NCBI GenBank assembly: GCA_010015655.1
Contig: ML976708.1
Span: forward strand, 95,659 to 159,658
Source: Bimuria novae-zelandiae CBS 107.79
Taxonomy: Eukaryota > Ascomycota > Dothideomycetes > Pleosporales > Didymosphaeriaceae
Length of the DNA: 64,000 nucleotides
Direction: 5' to 3'
Below are positions 42,681-54,213 of this stretch, in pieces. The notes beneath the pieces were generated by a model, which ran no database searches, was not told where the DNA came from, and saw only the letters and a program-made list of their open reading frames with translations. The first letter of the stretch is position 1; each line of letters starts with the position of its first letter. The translations under genes were made by a program, and so were the position numbers.

Positions 42681-44620
42681 ATGCCTGCGCCCACCAACGG
42701 CTCGCTCGGCGAGTCGACCCCGCTACTGGGTGCCCGCCACGACAACGAGCCCAAATGGAAACAGTACTCCAAGAGCATAGGGCAGATGGTCTGGGGCACC
42801 CTCTGCAGCAACTATGTCAACGTGCTGCTCGTCTTCGTACCGCTCGGCATCATCGCCGGAAAGCTGCACTGGTCGCCGACCGCCGTCTTCATCCTCAACT
42901 TCATTGCCATCATGCCGCTTGCTGCGCTATTGAGTTTTGCGACCGAAGAGCTGTCTGCAAAGCTGGGCCAGACCCTGGGCGGGCTGTGCAATGCGACATT
43001 TGGAAATGCCGTCGAACTCATTGTAAGCACTTGCGCAATAGAAGAGATAGGGCACCCTAGTGGGCGTCCAAGATGCGTCGCTCCGGGACATCGTCTGCAG
43101 TGGCAGGCTATGCGACCATCAAATACATGGAGATTGTAGCTTTGCGCAGTCCACATATGTGCTTGGTGTCCTGGTAATGCGTCATAGGAAGTGCTTGTGG
43201 CGCCCTTGTGTCTATCTTCTGTCTCCCGATGTGCACCAGAAACGGTTGTCTAACTGCGACAGGTCTCGATCGTTGCGCTGCAGGCAAACCAGATCCGCGT
43301 TGTCCAGGCTAGCATGCTCGGCAGTGTCCTCTCTAACATGCTTCTTGTAAGTACACGTCTTGCAAGTGCATTTTCAGCGAGTTGCCCAGATGCGCATCGC
43401 TAGACAAAGTGATGGGAGACGGTGGCCCGAACCAGCTCCTGCAAGCCATGCTTTGAGGCGGGGCTGTTTGGTAACCGCCAGCTGGCACAATTTCAAGATT
43501 CAAACGCACGTGATCGGTGGCATCGCAAGCTGACGAACGAACAGGTTCTCGGATGCTGCTTCCTTGCTGGTGGAATCCGCGCGTCGGAGCGTGAGTTCAA
43601 CGCCACTGTGGCTTCGACCATGTCGTCTTTGATGGCTGTCGGATCCGCAGCGTTGATCATCCCCGCTACCCTCTACACATCGATCTCCGAAAACAGCGAC
43701 CACAAAATCCCGGAGAATGACCATAATATCCAGCTCTTGTCGCGCGGCACCGCCGTTATTATGCTCATTCTCTATGTTCTCTATATTATCTTCCAGCTCT
43801 TCACACATCACGAGCTCTTCGCCGACATGGAGGCGCAAGAAGGAGGTGACGAGGAAGGCGTTAAGGAGGGCGACACTCTTCCTCCCATCCCGGCCATAGT
43901 CGCCTTGGTCCTCGTCACTGTAGTCATTGCCTTCTGCGCCGACTACCTCGTCGACAGCATCGATGCCATTGTCGAAAGCGCCGGCATCAACAAGACCTTC
44001 ATCGGTCTAATCCTCATCCCAATCGTCGGAAACGCCGCCGAACACGTAACCGCTGTCGTTGTCGCACTCAAGGGCAAAATGGATCTTGCCGTCAATGTGG
44101 CCATCGGCAGCAGTCTGCAGATCACCCTCTTTGTTACACCGTTCCTGGTCATCCTAGGCTGGATTATGGACCGCAACATGACGCTCCACTTCCAGGGCTT
44201 CGAAACCGTCATCTTCTTCCTCTCGGTCCTGGTCGTAAACTATCTCATCCAGGACGGCAAATCGAACTACTTGGAAGGCTGCATGTGCCTCGGAATGTAA
44301 GTACCGAATCCCTTCACAAACGACATATTCCACAGTGCGCTTTTCAGAGATCTGCGAAAGCCGTAGCAATACCCCGTTATCGCTCGTCTATCGCTCGTCG
44401 CCGAGAAGCGCATTGTTGTAATCGCACAAGAGGAGGAGGCAGGGGATGTGGTGGTGCGAGTGAAAGCGATACAACAAGTGGCCGTGCAGAAAGTGTGGCA
44501 GAAATGTGGCGCTGACCCGAGTTTTTACACAGGTACATCATCATCGCCCTAGCCTTCTACGTCAAGCCGGAGGACGCCTCCGGCAATCTCGGCAGCAGCT
44601 TCTTCTCAAACTTTTGGTAG
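42681..44620 (+). CDS. VCX1: Vacuolar Ca2+/H+ exchanger (CAX family)
   Basis: Four exons (42681-43022, 43263-43346, 43545-44296, 44533-44620) join in phase to 421 residues. The short N-terminus MPAPTNGSLGESTPLLG carries an acidic/dileucine-like vacuole sorting element. Both CAX alpha repeats are present: c1 GNAVELI split by intron 1 from VSIVALQANQIRVVQASMLGSVLSNMLL, and c2 GNAAEHVTAVVVALKGKMDLAVNVAIGSSLQITLF. Acidic loop EAQEGGDEEGVKEGD lies between the halves. About eleven membrane spans are expected. The protein exports cytosolic Ca2+ into the vacuole using the proton gradient. All three introns are unusually long (240, 198 and 236 bp) compared with about 50 bp elsewhere here. Intact. Confidence 0.92.
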
Positions 44621-45412
44621 AGCGCCGGGTATACGGCACCCTGGGAGAGCGGCCCCACTCCCGAATGCACGCGGCTCGTGCCTGGTGGCCCCGCCCCGCG
44701 ACTATCAAGCCTTCTTACTCCAAGCATGCTTGCCTTTTTCTTATTTGAACTACCTAAAATTCAACGGAGAGTGGTAATGTGTACGCTGGCTGGCGTCTGT
44801 GACTTCGTTTTTTTTTCCTGTACACACTTGCATACCTCTTCCTCCTGGTGCCTTCCATGTCTTTTTTTTTTCATGCCCTGTTTGAGGTTGAGCCGGTTGC
44901 TCACTAACACACTTACACCCACGTTTCCTTGCCCAATGTTGCGAGTTATGGTTCTTTGTTCCCTTGTTGTACGATAAGTTAGGCGAGGTGGGGGTTTCCA
45001 TCTGTTGGTGTGCGGGTGATTTGGGGGGAGGGGACTGTGTGGGGAGGGGATAAATGTAGATTGATAGAAATGAATGGAGAGAGTTGACGTATGTTTGCGC
45101 TGTTGTCATGTTGTGGTGTTTGTAGTAACATTGCACCGGGGGATGCATCGCGCGGTATTTCTCTTACGGTGATATATATAATGTGAACGGCGGTGCAGCA
45201 ATCATTTTGTCTGCGCAAGCTTCTTCGAGGCGTGGTAGAATGCAGTAAAATACGCAGTGCGATGGTGGTGCGGCGCTCTTTTGTATTGAGGGTTATATGT
45301 TGGTTTATACCGATTCGTCATGGGATCTGTGAGGGTCATTTACGATGACGGTGGAAGAAAGTCTATACGATGGGGTACGTGACAGCTGTTTTGCAGCAGA
45401 TTTTTTTTTTTT
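44621..45412. other. VCX1 3' flank, T-rich, up to assembly gap
   Basis: Contains several T-runs (for example near 44809 and 44863) and ends in a T-run at 45401-45412 next to the gap. No gene seen. Confidence 0.4.
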
Positions 45413-45427
45413 NNNNNNNNNNNNNNN
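45413..45427. other. Assembly gap (15 N)
   Basis: Fifteen N bases flanked by T-runs on both sides, so probably a homopolymer that could not be resolved; the true length is unknown. Confidence 0.98.
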
Positions 45428-46187
45428 TTTTTAGAAAGAATGACTGGCTGTTCGACCAGAGCGTGAGCGTGGTGCGTTGGGTAGCTGGCTCCTTCCGATT
45501 CGGTGTGTTGGACGTTTCACGCGCTTAAGCTCAACGATACGTCTCCAGGCGCAAAAGCCTGTAAAATGGGCCGCGAGTGCTATCAGGTCGGCGGATCACG
45601 GAATCGGGAGGCCCTGTATGTGGTTGTAAGTCCTAGTTTCGTCTAATCCAGTGGGAAACATGTCAGCCTGCATGTAAGTTACAAAAATCAGGGCTCTGGG
45701 GTGGATTTTGATCGACCCATGTCTAACTTGATGGTGATGGGGTCATGGCTTTCCCATGGGTTTTTGAGAAGCCCCGCGGTCGACTGGATGGCATTCACTT
45801 AATACCACGGTCTTGGTAATGGTTTACTGTGCTAGACTGGGCTATCTTGCGAGCGGAGCGGCTTGCAGGGTACGCGGCTGTTCCTTTACCGTCTCCAACG
45901 ATCCGAACAGGTCATGCGACGCAAGGCAATTGAGAAACGCGATGGTTACAGGTAGAGGATAGGAAAGCAGATAAGCCTAAGCATTTGAAGGTTCAAAGAG
46001 ATGTTTAGATGAGAGCCGTGAATTGCTTTAGCTACTTGCCCAAAGCAGTCATGCTACCTGGGTGCCTTGTGAAAGGCTGCTGTCGTCATATACAGTCGTC
46101 GATATGGATCATATTACCATCAGACATAGACCGTCGATACCCATACGTTCTTCGGCTCCTTATGTAGTCACCAGTGGTGCTGCTAAT
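45428..46187. other. Intergenic, nothing recognised
   Basis: Normal composition with no RIP bias. It is the 3' flank of the ubiquitin-like gene half on the minus strand. Confidence 0.35.
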
Positions 46188-46424
46188 CTAACAGATCCCC
46201 ATGTTAAGCTGCAGAAGCACCGTATCCCTGTGACGGATATTGTAGTCCGCCAAGGTGTGACCGTCATCGAGCTGCCGGCCGCCGAAAATGAGGCGCTGAA
46301 GACCTGGGGGCATCCCTTCCTTGCCGTGGATCATGTTCCTGAGGCTCTCGATCGTATCATCGCTGCGGGTTGTAAAAGGTATCTTGCGGCCGTCGGAAGT
46401 CGTGACAACGATGTTCATCAGTGG

Positions 46425-46432
46425 GCCACACG
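46425..46432. repeat. hAT target-site duplication, left copy
   Basis: GCCACACG, identical to 57019-57026. Eight bp is the target duplication length of hAT transposons. Confidence 0.9.
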
Positions 46433-46454
46433 CAGAGATGCCAGTAATCAATCA
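46433..46454 (+). repeat. hAT terminal inverted repeat, left
   Basis: CAGAGATGCCAGTAATCAAT followed by CA; pairs with 56997-57018 except for GT versus AC at positions 12-13. Confidence 0.88.
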
Positions 46455-46614
46455 ATCAATATTGAAGCTCCAATATTGTATTGATTGGTAGTTTTTTGGT
46501 GTTGTGATTGAATTGATTGAAAATTAACCTCAGAAGTAGTATATTAATTAATATTAATATTAAATTATTAAAGTTAATTACTTATTCGGCTACTAATTAT
46601 AAATATCGTAGGTC

Positions 46615-47395
46615 TACTATGTACTCTTATCCCCTATTTTTGCATCAAAGCCTGCATTAGTTAGAAATAAAAATCTAGCTTAGTGCCACGCCTTAACGTA
46701 TTATAAAGTAGTAAGTAGTTAAGAGCTAATCTTGCATTGCTTAGGCTTAAGAAAGTTATCTAACTAGCTAAAAATTTGCTTACACTTATAGCTAGAAACC
46801 AGTATTGTTATTATATTAATAGTAAAGCGGGACAGGTTAGGATACTTCCTCTCGTACGATATCTAGTATTTAATAGGGGTTGGCGAGTGCTCGCTCTCGT
46901 ATTCCGCCGCGGACTACTTAGGCTCCTTCTTCCACTCTGTATATTTATCCTCCAAGTTATCGCTATCGTCTTTATTATTAAGTATAGAGTTAATAGCGTT
47001 ATTAAGCGCGCTTGCTATACGTCAGAGGGTAAGCATAGCTACTATATCTATAGTTAGCTTATATTAAGCCTAAAGCTACTAAAATCTTATATACTAAGCC
47101 TTAAGTTTCTTACTATCTTATCGCTATAATTAATTACAGTATGTTTTATAGCGCGGATGGAGTATCGTAGCGGCGTAGTAGGCTAGGGAATTAAGTAGCC
47201 TATAATAGTAATTATTAGCTTTCTTAAGCGCGGAGCGTAGATTAATAGTAATATAGTCTTTAAGTATAGTTTCGTACTTATAGTTAACGCTCTCGTATAG
47301 TAGCAAGCGTGCTTTATACTTATTAATTAACATTTTAAACATAAGAAGTACCTTATAGAGTGCACTAAACCTGCTAGTTTTACTACGACCTTATA
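46615..47395 (-). pseudogene. hAT transposase, C-terminal part with dimerisation domain, RIP-decayed
   Basis: The longest open piece (47342-47130) gives LRSALKKANNYYYRLLNSLAYYAATILHPRYKTYC, the family motif before the dimerisation region. Further on, YERKYPNLSRFTINIITILVSSYKCKQIFS corresponds to the RYPNLSRFAIDILSIPASSCECERMFS block. It is followed by DNFLKPKQCKISS and KAWH. Stops are TAA/TAG where Gln or Trp is expected. The 5' end abuts the retrotransposon. Confidence 0.8.
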
Positions 47396-47400
47396 AGCAA
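47396..47400. repeat. Ty3/gypsy target-site duplication, left
   Basis: AGCAA, identical to 54209-54213 and directly outside both LTR ends. Confidence 0.85.
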
Positions 47401-47877
47401 TGTTAAGTCCCTACGGGTAGCTAGTCCGAAATAGGGTTAAGGTTGGTTCTCTAGCAGGAGCGATGTCGAAGACGGGAAAGGGTGTATTAATAGCTCGCGC
47501 TTATTAATAGGGTGTTAGTATTAAAATAAGGTGCGTTATAATTAAATTAACAAGAGCCTAAGTGAATTAAAACGATAGATTAATAAACAGGTTAAACATA
47601 AGGTAGAAGAGTCTATTCTTATGTTCCTATATACTTAGCATGCTCGACTTGCTTGCTTCGAGCATGTCGAGCGTAGCCTTGGCTTTCTGCATATGCTTGA
47701 CTTGCTTGACTCGAGCGGAGCGAGCACAGCCTTGGCTTCCTGCACCTGCTTGACTTGCTCGCTTCGAGCGCTTCGAGCAGTCACGTGACTTGCCCATTGC
47801 TGTGCCACCATTGGCTCCTATAAGACCTTGGCCGTCTTAGAATGTTAGCCTGGTGATGCTAAATATAGATCCTAACA
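47401..47877 (-). repeat. 3' LTR of the Ty3/gypsy element (by coding strand)
   Basis: 477 bp. Differs from the other LTR at a few dozen sites, nearly all C/T or G/A transitions. Contains clustered palindromic words around TGCTCGACTTGCT and CTTCGAGCATGTCGAGC. Confidence 0.92.
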
Positions 47878-47892
47878 TTATCCTCCTTTTCT
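47878..47892 (-). other. Polypurine tract of the Ty3/gypsy element
   Basis: On the minus strand AGAAAAGGAGGATAA immediately precedes the 3' LTR, where the plus-strand primer tract belongs; this confirms the orientation. Confidence 0.75.
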
Positions 47893-48379
47893 AGTAATTT
47901 GTCCTTAAATCACATAACCTATCTTATAAAATAGATAAAGTTTAGTTGCCCTGCTTCTTAGTGCGTTTTACTATAATGTCTTTCGCTAAAGCCCGCGCTA
48001 TCTGTCTTAGCATTAAAACTTGCTATAATAGTGTTATCTATCCTATCTCTTGCGATTGTTGCTTACTTTCTAGCTTTAAGTATATTATTATGCTGTTATC
48101 TAATCCTAACGCCTATCTAAAGTGTTCTAAGTGCATTCGTGCGTAAAAGCCTTGCGTAAACTTGTCGTAGGTATCGTTAGATAAGACTTGTAATAAGTAT
48201 AAAAAGAAGGTAAATGCGGATAAGAAATTATTAGCAAAAGTATTAATACAACTTTTACGGAATAAGAAAATATTATAGTAGGCTGAAGAGCGTGCTAAGA
48301 AGAAGGCGCAATGCCTTATATCTAAAATAGATACTACTAGAGAGTTAGAAGCAGAGGCGGCATTAGAGGACTATCCTGC

Positions 48380-51300
48380 CATGGCGGCCACTATTAGCTT
48401 TTCTCCCTTAATGTGGTCGACACTAGGGTTACTAGATAATTACTTTAGTACCTTGCCTATAATCGCAAACGGTTCTTAGGTATGTTCTTATAGTATTATT
48501 AGAGTAACTATTTGCAGTTTGCTAAGTTCTCTTTAGGTTTCTATGTGTTTTCGCTGTGTGGGTATTTCTTTTATTTAATAAGGTACGTGCGTGGCTAATC
48601 TGTGTGTTGCAGTATTCGTTTAACTTTAAATTTATTTTCTTCCTCTGGCTAGTAATAGAAGGTGGTTTCGACTGGTGTCTCTGGGTCGGCTGGTTCTAAT
48701 TGGTCTATATGGAATACCTGGTGTATCTTGGCGTCTGGTGGTAGTTCTAATTAGTAGTTAACTAGTGATATTTGCTTAGAAATGAAAAATAGTCTGACCT
48801 TAATATAATCTAGTTTCTTATGTTTCTTCTTCTAAGTTCGAAGGTTCTTTATAAGTAGGTATGCTTTATCCCCCTTCTTTAGCTAAGGTGCCGTTTTTTG
48901 TTTTTGATTTATATAGGAAATAGCTTGCTATTAAGCTTTCTTAAGATTCTCTCGGAGTTATTCGTGTGTTATTTTTATTCCTTCTACCAAACTGATGGCT
49001 TCTTCTGTCCTGATATTTGTAAGAAATGTTTAATTAAAGAGATGTAGATGTCTTCTATGGTTTGCATAGAATGGTGTGTATCCTGTTACTACTAATATCT
49101 TGTTATTGTATGCCAATTGTGCTATAGGTAATAGGGAAATCTAGTTATTTTTCTAGTTGTTGCAGTAGATGCGTAGGTACGTTTTAATTATCTAATTCGT
49201 ACGTTCTGTTTGTCCGTCCGTTTATGGATAATAAGCTGTTGATAGCTTTTGTTTTATTCCGATAAGTGCTATAAGCGTTGTCTAGTAATTTAAGGTAAAG
49301 AGCTTGTCTTGATTGCTAATAATTGTCTTTGGTATGCCGTGGTGTCGTATAAGGCGGTCTAGGATAAGAAATGCAAGTTCCTTAGCCGTAGTTGTCTTCT
49401 AGCATGGTAGTAGTTCTACGTATTTAGTGAATTGGCAAACAATTACTAATATAGAATTGTACTTTATTCCTGTTGCTGGGTCCTTTAATCCGAGTAGTCC
49501 TATTACAAAGTCTATAGCAATGTCTTCCCATGGTGTTATTAGTATCTAGATTACTTATATCTCGCCGTATTTAAGATGTGTTACGTGCTTATTTCGTTAG
49601 CATTCTGCGTATTTACAAATATACTAGGTTATTACTTTTTTAATTCCTTTGAAGCTATAGTTGCGTTAGATAAGTTCTATTATTTTCTTAACTCCTAGGT
49701 GTCCGTACATAGGGTCGTCGTGGTATTGTCGGATAATCTTAGTCTATTGGTTCGCGGGTACCTCTCGTGTCGTTACGAGGATTTAATTAAGTTCCGCTAT
49801 TAGTCTAAGGGATCCGTCTTTATTCTACTGTAGGATAGCAGAGTAGGTCTTAATCTTATCTTTTATAAGATCGCTGCGCCTGCTTAAAGCGTCTACTTAT
49901 CCATTTTCCTTACCTGGGGTGTACACAATCTTGAATTTGTACTGTCCTATTGTTTCTAACCATCTCGCTTAACGTGGTGTTAATTCCTTAGTCGTCGTGA
50001 ATCGTAAGAGATTCTTGTGGTCTATAAAGATTGTAAGGTCTAAGTAACTATATACGTAGATCCTTTAATACTTTAATACTCTAACGATCGCGTATAGTTC
50101 TTTATCGTATATATTGTATCTTAATTCCGCGTCGTTAAGTTTACATAAGTAGTATGCGATTAGATACTAATGCCTATCCTTCTCTTACTTCGCACATGCT
50201 CCTAGTGCTAGATCGCTTGCGTTTGTTTTAATCCTTAGTGGCCTATTATCTTGGAAGTGCATCAGTACTAGTGGACTAATACATGCTTGTCGCAGTGCTT
50301 GGAATGCTTCTTCGCATTCTGTTGTCTATTAGAAGTGTACATCTTTCTTAGTAAGGTTTATAAGCGGTATCGTGATCTTTGCGTAGTCTTTAATGAATTG
50401 TTAATTGAATCTACAGAATCCTAAGAATTCTTAAATGTTCTTGGCTAATTATGGTCGTGGCTAGTCCTTAACATATTTAATTTTGTCAGGGCTTACCTTA
50501 ATTCCTTTAGTGTTAATAATATGTTTAAGGAATTTAAGTTCTATTTAGAAGAACTTGCACTTTTCTAGTTTTAGTTATAAGTGTAACTTATTAAGTTCTT
50601 TAAGTACTATCTTAACATGTTCTACGTGGTCGTTCATGTTTTCTAAGTAGATTAGAATGTTATCTATGTATGCAATAATAAAGATGTTAAGGTAGTATTA
50701 TAAGACGTTGTTAATAAGCGCCTAGAATATAGCCGGTGCGTTTATAAGTCTAAATAGCATAATAGTGTACTTAAATAGTCCGTATCTAGATCTAAATACT
50801 ATTTTCTATTCTTTACCTTCTTTAATTTATATAAGGTGGTATCCATCGCGTAGGTCTAGTAAGGTAAATATCTTTACTCGTGCTAGCCTATCTCGTAGTT
50901 CTCCGATGTTTAGTAACAAGTATTAATTCTTTATTATTATGTCGTTAAGCTTTTGGTAGTCTACGCAGGGTCGCAATTCGCCGCTCTTCTTAGGTATAAA
51001 TATAAATAGGCTTGCCGCTAGTAACTTTAATAGTCGTATATATCTTTTTGCCAAATTCTTCTTAATAAATTCCTTTTCTTCTTAGAGTTCTTTACCTAAT
51101 TTTGCGTATAGTAGTCTAAAGGGTAGCGTCTTCCCTTTTTCTAGGTTAATCTTATAATCCTAGAGTTAGTGCTTAGGTAGATTTGCTTTTCCTTCCTCTT
51201 CTCGAAACAGATAGCTCTATTCTATAAACTATTCGGGGATTTCGTAGATTGTGCGTTGCCCTCTTTCCTTTACAGAAATTGGCTTGTCCACTTCCTTGCG

Positions 51301-53700
51301 CTCTATGACCTGGTGGTTTCTGCCAGCGTCTGCCAAGGGTAATTTAATCTTAAATCTTGTTTACGAGACTATGTTATTAATAGCTCTCTTATCTACTATT
51401 AAATTCTACTAATGCGTAGGTTTTGCTTATAAAGTATAGTTATAGCGCTTAAAGGATAGCGTTCTCTTTCCTTAATTAATTATAGGGTTGTGTTTCCTTA
51501 ACTAGGGTAGTTCTAGTATTACATCGTAACTAGCTTCCTTAAGAACATCGAGGGTAGTCGTTTCCTTGTGTCTATAAATCTTAAGTGTTGTCTTAATCTT
51601 ATACTTAATTCGTGGAGTGCCTGGCATTAGGTGTCCATTCGCGATATAGATAACATAAGCGTCTTCTTTCTTACGCGTAGAGAGTCCTGCTCTGCTAAGT
51701 GCTTTCTAAGAGATGTAGCTTTATTATACTCCTGAATCTAGCATAGCCTTTATCTATATTCTATTAAGCCGTATTAGTAGCTTAATTAATGCTTAACTAT
51801 TTATAGCATTTAATTCTTTAAAGGCGTCTTCTCGCTTAAGCCTAGGTCTAAAAAAGACACTTCCTTAGTAGACAGCTTAGTAGGCTAAAGATTGCCATTC
51901 TTATCCCGTAGTTGGCGGTATCGTGCCATTATTTAGGTTGCTTTACCGTAGCTCCTTTCTTCTTATTGGTCCATGCGCACTAGTTCTCCGTAATAGTCAC
52001 TAGGTCTAAATCCTAAAAGTGCTTTATCCTATCTATACGTTACATAGTCTGGGTGTAGGCACGTCTGCCAAATCTTTAACATATATTTATTATTAATTAA
52101 TATAGTGTAGGTAAGGTTCTAAGCTTCGCTAAGATATAGGAAGTACTTTACTTCTCGCTTATCTTATAGGTGCTTATCGCATTCGGCGATTAGGTAATTA
52201 AACTATTCCTATCTACATCGTTTCTGCGGTCGTAGGAAGTATTTACACTATTTAGCGTAGAGATGCGTATTGCATGCGTTAGCGGTGCAGAATCTCTATC
52301 TAAGGATTTTGTAATTAGGATTTCGGTGGTCCAGGTCGTATATTAGTCTATAGCTAAGATTCTTAACGGGGTATTTCTTCTTTAGGTCCTAGTATTTATA
52401 ACTATAGTCTATAAATTCTTATATTACTAAGCTAATTAGTTAGGTGCGTACTATATTTAGCTTAGTTACTATAAATCTAAAATTAGTTTTACGCGGTTAA
52501 TGTTAATTAAAGAATTAGAATATATTATATTCTTTCTTATCTATAAGTCTTCTTGTATTTAGATATAGTGTAGAGGCGCGTTTCTTTAGCTCCTCCTGCT
52601 CTACCTCTAATCCTTCTTCTGCATCCTTATATAGCCAAGAGTTAGGCGAGTCTGTTTGCTCTAAGTTCTTGTCTTAGATATTAAGTTACTTAATAGTATT
52701 AATAACTTGCTATTCTTCGTCAGTCGCGTTCGCGTCTTCGACAGTTAGTACGTTTAACTGTCTAATAACCTTGTTCTTAGATCTGTAGTTCCTGGCTATG
52801 TAGCCTAGTTTACTACATGTAAAACAAGTGCGTGTCTCGGTCCCCTGTTGTCGTCGGGTTCCATCTAAGATACGTCTTTGGTTAGGCTTCTTACGATAGC
52901 CTAGAGACTTTCCTGTTCCTTTCCTAATTGCATTAATTTGGTTATGGTACTGGATTCCTTCTATTAGCTAAGGTCCGTAGTTATCTTGTCTTAGCCTAGG
53001 AGTTTGTTAGTTGCGATAATTATTATGGCTTAAGGGTGGTCTATAGCCTTGTCGTCCTAACTAGTTCCATCGTATATCGCGTTTTAGTTTATACCATTCC
53101 TCATTAATCTTAATAGCTTCCTTTAATAATACTTCTAGTGTATCCATTTTTACTCCGCTACGCAGTAGTTCTTCGCGTAGGTTAGGCTTAAGTTCTTAAT
53201 AGTATATAGTTATAAGAGTTACTTTATTCTAATAGATTTAATTGGCGTGTCTGCAGAATTCGAAGTTATATTTAGTAGCTAAGCGGACTTGCTTAAGTTG
53301 CTAGATAGCTCTTTTGGCGATAGCCTCCTAATTAGCTACTCTAAAGTACTATTTAACTTTTTTGCAGAACTCGTTGTAGTCTTTTATAATTTTGTTAATA
53401 GTATCTCCCTCTAAGTTTTCTTTAGCCAGGTATTAGTTAAGATATGGTCGAATCTATGCAAGGGCTAGTCCTTTTATGTAAGATGCTATAAAAATAGTTT
53501 TATTAGCTTTATTCTATTCCTTCTTCGTTCCGTAGAAGTAGAGGTTAAGCTATAGGATCTATAGTTCTATATGCTTATAGTCTCTATAAAAAAGATTAGG
53601 TTTAGCGTAAAGGCTTCCCTTAATATAGGTGATAGTAGCATTATCGTTATTATTATCTAGAGTGTTTCCTAGAATAATATCTAGTGCATTAGAAAGGGTC
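48380..53700 (-). pseudogene. Gag-pol of Ty3/gypsy element, RIP-decayed
   Basis: Minus strand in order: gag zinc knuckle at 52826-52785 reads C-F-T-C-S-K-L-G-Y-I-A-R-N-Y, a CCHC motif with His and last Cys changed to Tyr; protease LDSG at 51741-51730; reverse transcriptase AYIDNIL at 50670-50659, where YIDD is expected, so one catalytic Asp is Asn; RNase H region IKTNASDLALGA; integrase zinc region YHDDPMYGHLGVKK near 49700 and core IAIDFVIGLLG near 49515; C-terminal VFHIDQLEPADPETPVE. Stops are TAA/TAG throughout. These changes are all C-to-T on one strand or the other. Confidence 0.88.
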
Positions 53701-53731
53701 TCGTATTCGCTTATATTAGGGGTGTTCAAGA

Positions 53732-54208
53732 TGTTAAGTCCCTACGGGTAGCTAGTCTAAAATAGGGTTAAGGTTAGTTCTCTAGCAGGAGCAATATTAA
53801 AGATAAGAAAGGGTGTATTAATAGCTTACGCTTATTAATAAGGTGTTAGTATTAAAGTAAGGTGCGTTATAATTAAATCAACAAGAGCCTAAGTGAATCT
53901 AAACAATAGATTAATAAACAGGTTAAATATAAGGTAGAAGAGTCTATCCTCATGTTCCTATATACTTAGCATGCTCGACTTGCTCGCTTCGAGCATGTCG
54001 AGCGCAGCCTTGGCTTTCTGCATATGCTCGACTTACTCGACTCGAGCGGAGCGAGCACAGCCTTGGCTTCCTGCACCTGCTCGACTTGCTCGCTTCGAGC
54101 GCTTCGAGCAGTCACGTGACTTGCCCATTGCTGTGCCACCATTGGCTCCCATAAGACCTTGGCCGTCTCAGAATGTTAGCCTGGTGATGCTAAATACAGA
54201 TCCTAACA
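53732..54208 (-). repeat. 5' LTR of the Ty3/gypsy element (by coding strand)
   Basis: 477 bp, same length as 47401-47877 and the same TG...CA ends. No primer binding site could be matched to a tRNA by eye. Confidence 0.92.
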
Positions 54209-54213
54209 AGCAA
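54209..54213. repeat. Ty3/gypsy target-site duplication, right
   Basis: AGCAA, matching 47396-47400. Confidence 0.85.

Larger units (their letters stand above)
47401..54208 (-). mobile_element. Ty3/gypsy LTR retrotransposon nested in the hAT
   Basis: 6808 bp bounded by two 477-bp direct LTRs starting TGTTAAG and ending CTAACA, with 5-bp duplications. Minus-strand reading gives gag zinc knuckle, protease, reverse transcriptase, RNase H, integrase in the Ty3/gypsy order. It sits inside the hAT transposase gene, so it arrived after the hAT. Everything between the LTRs is TpA-rich and full of TAA/TAG stops; catalytic residues are lost, so it is dead. Confidence 0.92.

Noticed and set aside
46062..46484. 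140-codon plus-strand ORF
   Set aside because: Antisense of the ubiquitin-like domain and crosses the transposon border; the minus-strand reading explains the sequence.
47946..48146. Plus-strand ORF near the retrotransposon end
   Set aside because: The element is coded on the minus strand; this frame has no retroelement or other similarity.
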